A program made the position numbers and the translations under genes. Shown in pieces: positions 33,785 to 39,370 of a DNA stretch of 39,370 nucleotides (the first letter of the stretch is position 1; the number at the start of each line of letters is the position of its first letter). Source of the stretch: a virus; IMG/VR virus record IMGVR_UViG_3300026382_000035, positions 1-39,370 of that record; one strand, 5' to 3'. Below the pieces are notes generated by a model. That model was not told the origin of the DNA. It saw nothing but the letters and a program-made list of their open reading frames with translations, and did not search any database.

Positions 33785-33948
33785 CAAAGAAAACAAATAA
33801 AATATTTGGTTTTATAGCAGGAGCTATTGTTACTGTTGTAGCTGCACAGGTTGCTTTTAATTTCCATCAAGATATAATCGGTTTTGCTTGCCTTATTGCC
33901 ACTGCTGGATTTGCTGGTGGTCTTTGGATGGAATTAAGTTTTGAGTAG
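33760..33948 (+). CDS. Small two-helix membrane protein
   Basis: A 62-aa protein starting within the previous gene, preceded by AAAAAGGAAAAG. Two hydrophobic helices (~15-31 FGFIAGAIVTVVAAQVA and ~38-55 DIIGFACLIATAGFAGGL) with a short turn predict a membrane hairpin. Small phage membrane proteins at this position often block superinfection or affect the envelope, but nothing here is specific. Confidence 0.5.
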   Translation: MFKEEDYITKKTNKIFGFIAGAIVTVVAAQVAFNFHQDIIGFACLIATAGFAGGLWMELSFE

Positions 33949-33987
33949 AATTGAGTAAAGTTGATTGAATGTATTTATTTTTTTTGA

Positions 33988-33993
33988 TACAAT
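33988..33993 (+). promoter_or_regulatory. Promoter -10 for the repeat mini-protein
   Basis: TACAAT preceded by a T8 run and GA, 22 nt before the ATG at 34015, with AAAAAAAAGGATA between. Confidence 0.55.
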
Positions 33994-34014
33994 AAACAAA
34001 AAAAAGGATAAACA

Positions 34015-34230
34015 ATGATTTCAAAAGGTTATGTTGAGTATAAAGGTGATATAGGACCAATTAAGGCTGGGTGGCCAGATTTAGGGACTTGTGGTGATGC
34101 AGGTTCAATTAAAGCTGGGTGGCCCGATATGGGAACTTGCAGTAAGATAGGTGATGGTGGAGATGCTTTAATGGCTAACACTGAATGGCCTCCTGCTTTA
34201 ATGGCTAATACTGATTGGCCACCACTATAA
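34015..34230 (+). CDS. Tandem-repeat mini-protein (WPD/WPP repeats)
   Basis: A 71-aa protein with its own promoter and strong AAAAGGATA site. After MISKGYVEYKGD it consists of two pairs of repeats: IKAGWPDLGTC and IKAGWPDMGTC, then ALMANTEWPP and ALMANTDWPP. It contains two Cys, four Trp-Pro units, and few charged residues in the repeats. Short internal duplication is clear at DNA level. I know no family with this pattern. It could be a secreted or modified peptide, a structural adhesive, or a decoy that binds one partner several times. The next gene starts 14 nt after its stop codon. Confidence 0.55.
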   Translation: MISKGYVEYKGDIGPIKAGWPDLGTCGDAGSIKAGWPDMGTCSKIGDGGDALMANTEWPPALMANTDWPPL

Positions 34231-34244
34231 GAGGAGTGATAAAA

Positions 34245-34799
34245 ATGAATAATAGAGAAAAAGAAAGAGATAGATTATCTCGAAATATTGAACTATTAAG
34301 CAATTCTATACCAGTAGGTCTTTCTATGGGTATAGGAGGATTAGCTTCTAAAAACAATAAGATGGTAGCAGCTGGTCTTGGTACTACAGTAGCAGGTGGG
34401 TTAATGACACACGCTTATTGTGAAAAAAATAAAAAGAAACTAAAAGAAATATATGGTAAAAACTTTAGTTGCTCTGGTTCTAAAGACCCTGTAACAAAAA
34501 AACACAGGGTAATTTCAGCATTAGGTGGCGCTGGATTGTCTGCTGCTGGATTTTTAGCTTCTAAAGATAATAAATTATTAAGAAATATCTCTTTAGCTGG
34601 TGGTGGTATATCTGCTATTAGATTAGGGGCTGCATTACTTGGTAATGATAGGAAACTTAACGAAAACGAAAAAGATATGGATAAAGAACTAAAAAAAATA
34701 TATAAAAAACAAGTGGAAACAGATAAAGCCTATAGAGAAAAATATAAAACATTGGAAGCATTAGACATGATAGGTGCGATTCCAACTAGTGCTTATTAA
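34245..34799 (+). CDS. Glycine-rich membrane protein outside the virion block
   Basis: A 184-aa protein; ATG 34245 is chosen because GAGGAG lies ~8 nt upstream. Glycine-rich hydrophobic segments occur at ~18-30 (PVGLSMGIGGLAS), ~38-52 (AAGLGTTVAGGLM), ~88-105 (ALGGAGLSAAGFLAS) and ~112-128 (ISLAGGGISAIRLGAALL). The ends are charged. The style is like the tagged family, but there is no tag and it lies in the accessory region with the repeat mini-protein. It could be that peptide's partner or a superinfection-exclusion protein; both are guesses. Confidence 0.5.
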   Translation: MNNREKERDRLSRNIELLSNSIPVGLSMGIGGLASKNNKMVAAGLGTTVAGGLMTHAYCEKNKKKLKEIYGKNFSCSGSKDPVTKKHRVISALGGAGLSAAGFLASKDNKLLRNISLAGGGISAIRLGAALLGNDRKLNENEKDMDKELKKIYKKQVETDKAYREKYKTLEALDMIGAIPTSAY

Positions 34800-34810
34800 T
34801 AAAAGGGATA

Positions 34811-34857
34811 ATGATAAATGAAATAATTGGGTGGTCCACCACTTAACTTAAAGTTAA
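34811..34857 (+). promoter_or_regulatory. Palindromes and possible leader peptide before 34868 gene
   Basis: An 11-codon ORF (MINEIIGWSTT, 34811-34846) with AAAAGGG upstream overlaps GGTGG-T-CCACC (34830-34840) and is followed by the perfect palindrome TTAACTT-A-AAGTTAA (34843-34857), which ends just before AAAGGATA of the next gene. Could be an attenuator-like leader. Confidence 0.3.
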
Positions 34858-34867
34858 AGGATATAAG

Positions 34868-35197
34868 ATGAAAACTAAAAAACTATACAAAGTATATAAT
34901 GTTGAAGATATTTCAGGAATTTGGAAACTTGCTGAAAAAGAACACGATAGTTCAAATTTAATTGGAGTTAGTCATTGCAGTAGTAAAGGTTTAGTAGATT
35001 ATACAATTTGGTTAGGAGATGTAAATGATTTTATTAAAGATAAGAAATATGTTAAATATCAATTTAATATAAATGATCGTCTTTCTGACAATATTGCATA
35101 TACATATAATGAATTAGAAGAAAAAGGCTTTAAAGTAAATACTATTATTGAAAACTCTCAAAATAAAGAATATCTTGATGTTTTTTATATTATTTAA
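34868..35197 (+). CDS. Hypothetical accessory protein
   Basis: A 109-aa protein with AAAGGATATAAG upstream. Mixed alpha/beta pattern with aromatic residues (KLYKVYNVEDISGIWKL, YTIWLGDVNDFI). No membrane segment or recognised motif. It precedes the G8-tract ORF by 9 nt. Confidence 0.45.
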   Translation: MKTKKLYKVYNVEDISGIWKLAEKEHDSSNLIGVSHCSSKGLVDYTIWLGDVNDFIKDKKYVKYQFNINDRLSDNIAYTYNELEEKGFKVNTIIENSQNKEYLDVFYII

Positions 35198-35206
35198 GGA
35201 AAGAAA

Positions 35207-35353
35207 ATGACAGCACAAGATTATGCAAACAACACTCCACATAAACAACAAGATAATAGTAAATTAGGAGTAGGAATGCAGATAGGGGGGGGCTGGCAAC
35301 AGCCGGAGGCAAACTTTATGATACTTTTAGAGATAAGGGAGAACAATGAATAA
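35207..35353 (+). CDS. Small ORF with a G8 tract, apparently frame-shifted
   Basis: AAGGA precedes ATG 35207. As written, the frame gives 48 aa and ends at 35353 in non-typical sequence after IGGGWQQPEANF. A run of eight G (35285-35292) lies at the switch. One more G or two fewer would instead read LATAGGKLYDTFRDKGEQ and stop at a TGA that overlaps the next ATG (ATGA), the coupling used by most genes here. The intended product is therefore likely a ~46-47 aa glycine-rich protein. The tract may be a phase-variation switch, as poly-G runs are in Campylobacter, or a sequencing error. Confidence 0.5.
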   Translation: MTAQDYANNTPHKQQDNSKLGVGMQIGGGWQQPEANFMILLEIRENNE

Positions 35354-35810
35354 AATAATCTGTTTCGATATAGATGACTGTATATTACCACACTACAATA
35401 TGTTACCTAAAGAGCATAGGTTGCAAATTTTTAAACTTAATCTTGAGCGACTCGTTCACTTGTGTCAACAAACAGAGGCTAAATTGTTTATGACTTCAAG
35501 TTGGGGGATGTTATTTAAAATAAATGACAATGGTTTGATTATTTTTAAAGATGAATTTGATTACGGAGATGAATTTGAGCAAGAAATTGTAGATGTTATG
35601 AATTCCTATTTACAACCTTATATAATAGGAGTAAGCTGTGGTGATAGGAGAGAAGATATTAAAATCCTATTATTACAAGAAGATATACTTGTTGTAGCCA
35701 TAGATGATATGGATTTGTCTGATATAAAAGACAAGAACTTTAAATATATCAATGTGGAAACTATGATTACTGATAGACAATTAAGAGAGATAAAACAATA
35801 TTTTTCTTAA
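35346..35810 (+). CDS. HAD-like phosphatase
   Basis: A 154-aa protein with AAGGGAG upstream. Motif I is FDIDDCIL (Asp8, Asp10), motif II FMTSSWG (Thr50 or Ser51), a basic RRED (101-104) and motif IV AIDDMD (Asp120/121): a compact HAD-fold hydrolase. The SSW and DD pattern is close to the HAD domain described in 'Swiss Army Knife' RNA-repair proteins and similar small phage proteins. Probable role: removal of phosphate from nucleotide or RNA ends. It is followed by a strong terminator. Confidence 0.72.
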   Translation: MNKIICFDIDDCILPHYNMLPKEHRLQIFKLNLERLVHLCQQTEAKLFMTSSWGMLFKINDNGLIIFKDEFDYGDEFEQEIVDVMNSYLQPYIIGVSCGDRREDIKILLLQEDILVVAIDDMDLSDIKDKNFKYINVETMITDRQLREIKQYFS

Positions 35811-35823
35811 TTCTACTTATTTT

Positions 35824-35864
35824 AAAAAAAACTTCTATTTATAATCTCTTTTTAAGTTTTTTTT
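35824..35864 (+). terminator. Terminator after the HAD gene
   Basis: AAAAAAAACTT 35824-35834 pairs perfectly with AAGTTTTTTTT 35854-35864 (11 bp, 19-nt loop). The right arm is also the T-run of the next promoter. Confidence 0.65.
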
Positions 35865-35866
35865 GT

Positions 35867-35872
35867 TATAAT
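35867..35872 (+). promoter_or_regulatory. Promoter -10 for the Rha/Tad2 operon
   Basis: TATAAT directly after T8-GT, 160 nt before the ATG at 36032. The long leader contains the crossing inverted repeats at 35895-35991. Confidence 0.65.
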
Positions 35873-35894
35873 TATTACTGATAAAAACATTTCG

Positions 35895-35991
35895 TTGTAG
35901 CATTTTGTTCTACAAAGAACATTTTGTGGAGGGTGGCACACTTGAGACCTACCCACCACCCTCTACAAAGTGTTTAATGTTGGTAGGTCTC
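35895..35991 (+). repeat. Structured leader with crossing inverted repeats
   Basis: TTGTAG 35895-35900 pairs with CTACAA 35910-35915. TTTGTGGAGGGTGG 35923-35936 pairs with 35956-35969 (14 bp, one G-U). GAGACCTACC 35944-35953, inside that loop, pairs perfectly with GGTAGGTCTC 35982-35991 beyond it, forming an H-type pseudoknot. AACATT 35918-35923 can pair with AATGTT 35976-35981. The G-U in place of a mismatch supports an RNA. Located ~40 nt before the Rha gene. Confidence 0.7.
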
Positions 35992-36031
35992 TTCCACACA
36001 TTCTGCACTTAATACATTTAAAGGAAACCTT

Positions 36032-36733
36032 ATGAAGCAAGAAGTTGTTAGTTTGAATGGGAAAAACATTAGGTTTGAAATAGCTACAGACAATGGTAAT
36101 GATGTTGTGTTTACAGACAGCATAACTATCGCTGATGTGTTTGGTAAAAAACATAAAGTAGTTATTAGAGCTATAGAAGATGATGTTGCTTGTAACGAAT
36201 TTTTAACTGAGCATAAAATTGTGCCCAGTGAATACACAGATAGATCAGGTAAAAAAAACAAAATGTATTTACTTGATAGAGATGCTTTCTCATATTATGT
36301 AATGGGATTTACAGGTGAAAAAGCAAAGAAGTGGAAGTTGGAATATATTAAAGCATTTAATAATATGGAAAAAACATTAAAACAAAAACAACAACAAAAA
36401 CTACCTTCAAATCCAATGGAAATATTAGAACTTGTTTTTCAAGTGCAAAAAGACCATGAGAAGAAGTTAGTGGAAGTGGAAACAAAAGTTAAAGTTCTTG
36501 AAGACACAAAAAGACTTGAAGGATGGCAAGAAAAAAAACTTATTGACTTAAAAAATCAAAAAGTATTTGCACTAGCAGGAGACAATAAAGAACTTGCTAC
36601 AAAATTACACAGAAGAGTTTGGAGTTTATTTAAAAAAAATTTTAGTTTACCTAGATATAATGAATTACCTGCGGTTAAATTCAATGAAGGTGTAATGTTT
36701 ATTAATAAAATAAAATTAGAAGATATGTTATAA
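36032..36733 (+). CDS. Rha/ORF6C-type phage regulator
   Basis: A 233-aa protein with AAAGGA upstream. Residues ~20-110 match the Rha regulator domain: FTDSITIADVFGKKHKVVIR, then SEYTDRSGKKNKMYLLDRD and YVMGFTGEKAKKWK with FNNMEK at its end. A Gln/Lys linker and coiled coil follow. The C-terminal ~65 residues (LKNQKVFALAGDN, KLHRRVWSLFKKNF, VKFNEGVMFI) fit the ORF6C domain. Such two-domain proteins act as antirepressors or regulators in many phages. It heads an operon and has a structured leader, so it may be tightly controlled. Confidence 0.85.
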   Translation: MKQEVVSLNGKNIRFEIATDNGNDVVFTDSITIADVFGKKHKVVIRAIEDDVACNEFLTEHKIVPSEYTDRSGKKNKMYLLDRDAFSYYVMGFTGEKAKKWKLEYIKAFNNMEKTLKQKQQQKLPSNPMEILELVFQVQKDHEKKLVEVETKVKVLEDTKRLEGWQEKKLIDLKNQKVFALAGDNKELATKLHRRVWSLFKKNFSLPRYNELPAVKFNEGVMFINKIKLEDML

Positions 36734-36744
36734 AAAGGATTAAT

Positions 36745-37269
36745 ATGGATGAATTAAAAGAATACAAATCTATTAAAGTAGTTAAAGCAAAACCAATGAA
36801 ATATCACGAAGCAGGTCATTGGGGATATGTTAGAGATTATGATGTGGGGAAAGACGAACAAGAAGGGTATTATGTTGAATATGAAGATGGTTACAAAAGT
36901 TGGAGTCCAAAAGAGGCTTTTGAGAAAGGTTATGTGGAGATAGAGAAAGAATCAAAAACATATGGAAATACTTGTGCTAATGCTGTAAAGAAAAATGTAA
37001 AAGATATTAAGATTTGGGGTAATGGTGATTTGTTTGAATTAATAAGCAAAGCATCTAGTGAAAGTGAAGGTTGGATGAAATCAACAAAAGCTATGGAAAT
37101 TCCAAGAATAGGAGTGGTTATTCAAGTTACTACTCAACAAGGTGATAATGTAGCTGAAGCTGTAACTTTTGTTCCTGGAGCTAAAATCGATAGAGAGTTG
37201 GAAACGGATGAGAATGGTAAAAAAATAGTTATATCAAGAAGAATTATAAAGGATTCAATGTGGAGTTAA
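36745..37269 (+). CDS. Conserved phage protein (DGY-SWSP type)
   Basis: A 174-aa protein with AAAAAGGA upstream. Residues ~5-65 hold KAKPMKYHEAGHWGYVRD and GYYVEYEDGYKSWSPKEAFE, a module seen widely in phage accessory proteins. The second half (LFELISKASSESEGWMKSTK, then RIGVVIQVTTQQGDN and FVPGAKI) is another conserved phage block. In my memory these modules often accompany a Tad2/DUF2829 domain, which here is the next gene. The molecular role is unknown. Its 3' end overlaps the next gene by 10 nt. Confidence 0.65.
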   Translation: MDELKEYKSIKVVKAKPMKYHEAGHWGYVRDYDVGKDEQEGYYVEYEDGYKSWSPKEAFEKGYVEIEKESKTYGNTCANAVKKNVKDIKIWGNGDLFELISKASSESEGWMKSTKAMEIPRIGVVIQVTTQQGDNVAEAVTFVPGAKIDRELETDENGKKIVISRRIIKDSMWS

Positions 37270-37820
37270 AACAATATTTAAGAGATGGAAGAATACACAC
37301 AGGGTTAGAAGTAACAAGATTGGATTTAGATAATCTGCTAAAGAAATATGACTTTATTGGTGTAGCAAAAGCAGACAAGCCTGCTATTGTGGAAGCGTTA
37401 TCAGGAGATGTTGTTGGTGTAATTATGGGGGATATAAATAATATAGACGAGATACATAATAATGAAGAACCTATTGCAGAAAATCCAGATTGTTGGTTTG
37501 TTAGCAACAGAGCGATGAAGCCATACAAATCATTAGATGGTGAGTTTAATATTGGTGAAGCAAAAGAATTATTGAAATTAGGTTACAGAGTGAGACATAA
37601 GCTCTGGAAAGATAGTTTTTTAATTTATGTGCCAGGAAGTAAATTTAAGGTAAACAGACCGCCTTTATTAGGTGTATTTGAAGAAGGTACGGAAGTGAAT
37701 TATGAAGCCCATATCGATGTTGTTGATATTTGTCCTATAACACAAAAAATCTTTGTTAAACCTTATGTGTTTACACAAGATGACATAATGCGTTATAAAT
37801 GGGTTATAGAGAAAGAATAA
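37260..37820 (+). CDS. tad2: Tad2 (DUF2829) anti-Thoeris protein with extra N-terminal domain
   Basis: A 186-aa protein starting at GTG 37260 with AAAGGA 6-8 nt upstream, inside the previous gene. Residues 95-186 match Tad2/DUF2829: FNIGEAKELLKLGYRVRHKL, LIYVPGSKFKV, NRPPLLGVFEEGTEVNY, HIDVVD, and a closing segment FTQDDIMRYKWVIE. Tad2 proteins bind and sequester the cyclic ADP-ribose-type signal of Thoeris defence. Typical Tad2 proteins are ~90 aa, so the first ~94 residues are an additional domain; it contains PDCWFVSNRAMKPYK and is unrecognised. The function is inferred from the domain. Confidence 0.8.
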   Translation: MELKQYLRDGRIHTGLEVTRLDLDNLLKKYDFIGVAKADKPAIVEALSGDVVGVIMGDINNIDEIHNNEEPIAENPDCWFVSNRAMKPYKSLDGEFNIGEAKELLKLGYRVRHKLWKDSFLIYVPGSKFKVNRPPLLGVFEEGTEVNYEAHIDVVDICPITQKIFVKPYVFTQDDIMRYKWVIEKE

Positions 37821-37833
37821 TTTCTTTCTTTAT
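37810..37833 (+). terminator. Terminator-like hairpin after the Tad2 gene
   Basis: AGAAAGAA 37810-37817 pairs perfectly with TTCTTTCT 37822-37829 around TAAT (which contains part of the stop), followed by TTAT. Probably attenuates rather than fully ends transcription, since no promoter is obvious before 37851. Confidence 0.45.
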
Positions 37834-37850
37834 AACTTAAAGGATTTAAA

Positions 37851-38051
37851 ATGTGCTGTGATAAAATAAAACAAATAGAAGTTGAAATAGGAATGTTGGA
37901 TAGAAGGATTGCTACTTTGGAATATCGTGAAACACAAGTAAAGAAAAATGAAAGAGAGATAGAAGAAATTAAAAATGAATTAAAAGAAACTATCGACGAA
38001 TTGTATAGATTGGGTAATGAGTTCGAAAAAATCTACAAAAAAGGAAAATGA
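37851..38051 (+). CDS. Small coiled-coil protein
   Basis: A 66-aa protein with AAAGGATTTAAA upstream. It begins MCCDKIKQIEVEIGML and is continuous Glu/Lys coiled coil, with adjacent Cys at positions 2-3. No family recognised. Confidence 0.45.
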   Translation: MCCDKIKQIEVEIGMLDRRIATLEYRETQVKKNEREIEEIKNELKETIDELYRLGNEFEKIYKKGK

Positions 38052-38107
38052 TGGAAGTTTTAGAAATTGGTGCAATAAATAATGCTTTTAATAAAAAAGG
38101 AGAAAAG

Positions 38108-38683
38108 ATGAATACAGTAAAACAATTAGAAGAATTAAGAAACAATATCTCTGAATGGGGTAGAAAAAATGGTATTACTATTAATGGTAAAGTAGAAGGA
38201 CAAATGTTAAAACTTAACAGTGAAGCAAGTGAAATATCTGAAGCTATATTAGAAGGTGATGGTTCTAAATTTATTGATGCAATTGGAGATACTTTTGTTG
38301 TAATGGTTATGGTAGCAGATATCCTAAAAAGAGAACTAAATAGTGATGAGTTAGATTTGAGAATGGTTGGGTATGATAAAACGCTTGAAGAACTACGCGA
38401 TGATATTGATTTTGTAATATTACTTAAAATTCAGGTTGAATTAGGAGAACTTAATGATTTAATTGCAAAAGGAAGATATGAAACTTCTTTTACTACATTA
38501 AATAAAATGTTAAGTGTTTTAAATGCTCTTGCAGAAGATAGTGATAATAAGTTAGTTGAATGTATTGAAGCGGCTTATAATGAAATTAAAGACAGAGTAG
38601 GTTTTTTAACTCCTGATGGGGTGTTTGTGAAAAGCACAGACCCAGAATATGAGAATGTAGTTAAGCAGTTTAAAGGCAAATAA
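38108..38683 (+). CDS. MazG-like nucleotide pyrophosphohydrolase
   Basis: A 191-aa protein. ATG 38108 is chosen because AAAAAAGGAG lies ~7 nt upstream; a longer frame starts at 38048. Residues ~25-75 (GQMLKLNSEASEISEAILEG, then FIDAIGDTFVVMVMVAD) show the MazG-like pattern ExxE ... ExxD. A duplicated-looking helical segment follows, and the C-terminus (AAYNEIKDRVGFLTPDGVFVKS) is the usual ending of phage MazG-like proteins. Such enzymes hydrolyse NTPs or dNTPs and may alter host nucleotide signalling. Confidence 0.75.
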   Translation: MNTVKQLEELRNNISEWGRKNGITINGKVEGQMLKLNSEASEISEAILEGDGSKFIDAIGDTFVVMVMVADILKRELNSDELDLRMVGYDKTLEELRDDIDFVILLKIQVELGELNDLIAKGRYETSFTTLNKMLSVLNALAEDSDNKLVECIEAAYNEIKDRVGFLTPDGVFVKSTDPEYENVVKQFKGK

Positions 38684-38684
38684 C

Positions 38685-38873
38685 ATGGAAGACATGAGAA
38701 TGAAAATAATTATGGTCTTTGTAATAGTATATGCAATGGGATATGTTACATCAATTGCTTCTAATTATGTAAAAGGAACAGTATTAAAATTATTAGTTCC
38801 TTTTCTGTCTGGAATAATAAGTGGTGCTATCATTGGATATTTTACTAGAATAATGGTTGCATCATGTATGTGA
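38685..38873 (+). CDS. Small two-helix membrane protein
   Basis: A 62-aa protein starting 1 nt after the MazG-like stop. Two membrane helices (~7-25 KIIMVFVIVYAMGYVTSIA and ~36-56 LLVPFLSGIISGAIIGYF) with a short loop. Overlaps the next gene by 10 nt. No family recognised. Confidence 0.5.
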   Translation: MEDMRMKIIMVFVIVYAMGYVTSIASNYVKGTVLKLLVPFLSGIISGAIIGYFTRIMVASCM

Positions 38874-39133
38874 TAAAAGATTTCAAAGGGACTAAATATA
38901 AAGCAAGAACTAAATTTGCTTGGTTGCCGAAACAGTTAGATGATGGCTATAAAGCTTTCTTCAGTTTTTATGTAGCCATTGAAAAACTTTGTTATCCATG
39001 TCAGGATTTGCCTTTCTGGGTTGAGATATACTCAATGACATTGCCAGACATACCAGTGGATATAAAATCTGTATTAGAAGTAGAGCTTGAAGAATGTATA
39101 GAAAAATTAAAAATAAAAGATAAGGAAAAATAA
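38864..39133 (+). CDS. Hypothetical accessory protein
   Basis: An 89-aa protein starting within the previous gene. Aromatic middle (RTKFAWLPKQLDDGYKAFF) with two Cys in ~60-65 (KLCYPCQD), then an acidic helical end. Stop overlaps the next ATG (TAATG). No family recognised. Confidence 0.45.
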   Translation: MYVIKDFKGTKYKARTKFAWLPKQLDDGYKAFFSFYVAIEKLCYPCQDLPFWVEIYSMTLPDIPVDIKSVLEVELEECIEKLKIKDKEK

Positions 39134-39370
39134 TGCTAAAAAATAAAATTGTTAAAAAAGGTATGGATGCTTTAAAAGTGGGAACTGTAGTTGTGTTTAG
39201 ATTACCTGCTATTACAAATGAAAATCATTTAGGGTATTGGCCCAAAGAAATTGTATCAGATAAAGATATAAAAGAAATAAAAAAATCTGTTGATAAGACA
39301 GAACCATTAATTGGTGTTATTAGAAGAAGAATTGAAACTGATGACGGAATGACATTTGATGTTGCGTTTT
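39133..39370 (+). CDS. Hypothetical protein, cut by the window end
   Basis: Begins MLKNKIVKKGMDALKVGTVV at the TAATG overlap with the previous gene and is open to the last base (79 codons seen). Mixed alpha/beta and basic. The 3' end and function cannot be judged from this window. Confidence 0.45.
   Translation, partial: MLKNKIVKKGMDALKVGTVVVFRLPAITNENHLGYWPKEIVSDKDIKEIKKSVDKTEPLIGVIRRRIETDDGMTFDVAF

Noticed and set aside
1-39370. tRNA genes, CRISPR arrays and insertion sequences
   Set aside because: No cloverleaf-type segment, no regularly spaced repeat array and no transposase or terminal repeats were seen.

Overview
The window is a 39.4 kb piece of an AT-rich double-stranded DNA phage genome, cut at both ends inside genes. 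No tRNA, CRISPR array, insertion sequence or integrase is visible, and the terminase and major capsid genes must lie outside. Several independent signs point to a host in the Campylobacterota (Campylobacter, Arcobacter or Sulfurimonas relatives). Promoters consist of a T-run plus TATAAT without a clear -35 box. Ribosome binding sites are mostly AAGGA. The prepilin at 30.5 kb has the helix typical of that phylum, and one protein carries a peptide resembling the FliM start of these bacteria. This host assignment is an inference.

Layout. Positions 1-765 hold the 5' part of a minus-strand replication-organiser-like gene. A 509-bp divergent intergenic region (766-1274) follows, with an interleaved inverted-repeat element, a 21-bp palindrome, promoters and twin hairpins. 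Positions 1275-28408 are the virion block: a coiled-coil protein, a 1118-aa structural protein, the portal, a long series of glycine-rich membrane-type proteins that includes a 1771-aa giant, two ~600-aa tail-like proteins (one with a fibrinogen-like C-terminus), a holin and a coiled-coil membrane protein, and a 566-aa surface-type protein. Positions 28482-30394 hold a DUF3310/zinc-ribbon protein and a Rep_3-like initiator with a membrane tail. A type IV prepilin (30493-30921) follows, then a run of small, tightly overlapping accessory genes: DUF1353, a protein with a FliM-like motif, a tandem-repeat mini-protein, a G8-tract ORF, a HAD-like phosphatase, a Rha/ORF6C regulator, a Tad2 anti-Thoeris domain protein and a MazG-like pyrophosphohydrolase.

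How they may work together. The most unusual feature is a set of at least seven proteins from 7.8 to 22.5 kb that share a short N-terminal tag (hydrophobic-x-L-x-K-(T/Q/A)-(A/S)) and mostly carry glycine-rich membrane segments. The 1771-aa protein contains the same tag internally at three places, each just after a glycine-rich segment and a basic linker, so it looks like several such proteins fused end to end. I suggest, as inference, that these are internal virion proteins sorted into the head by the tag and ejected to form a membrane channel. The accessory block looks like host takeover: anti-Thoeris, motility and pilus mimicry, nucleotide metabolism and regulation. Two unrelated-looking leader regions (838-949 and 35895-35991) contain crossing inverted repeats and share two 9-nt motifs, which suggests structured RNAs or complex control sites.
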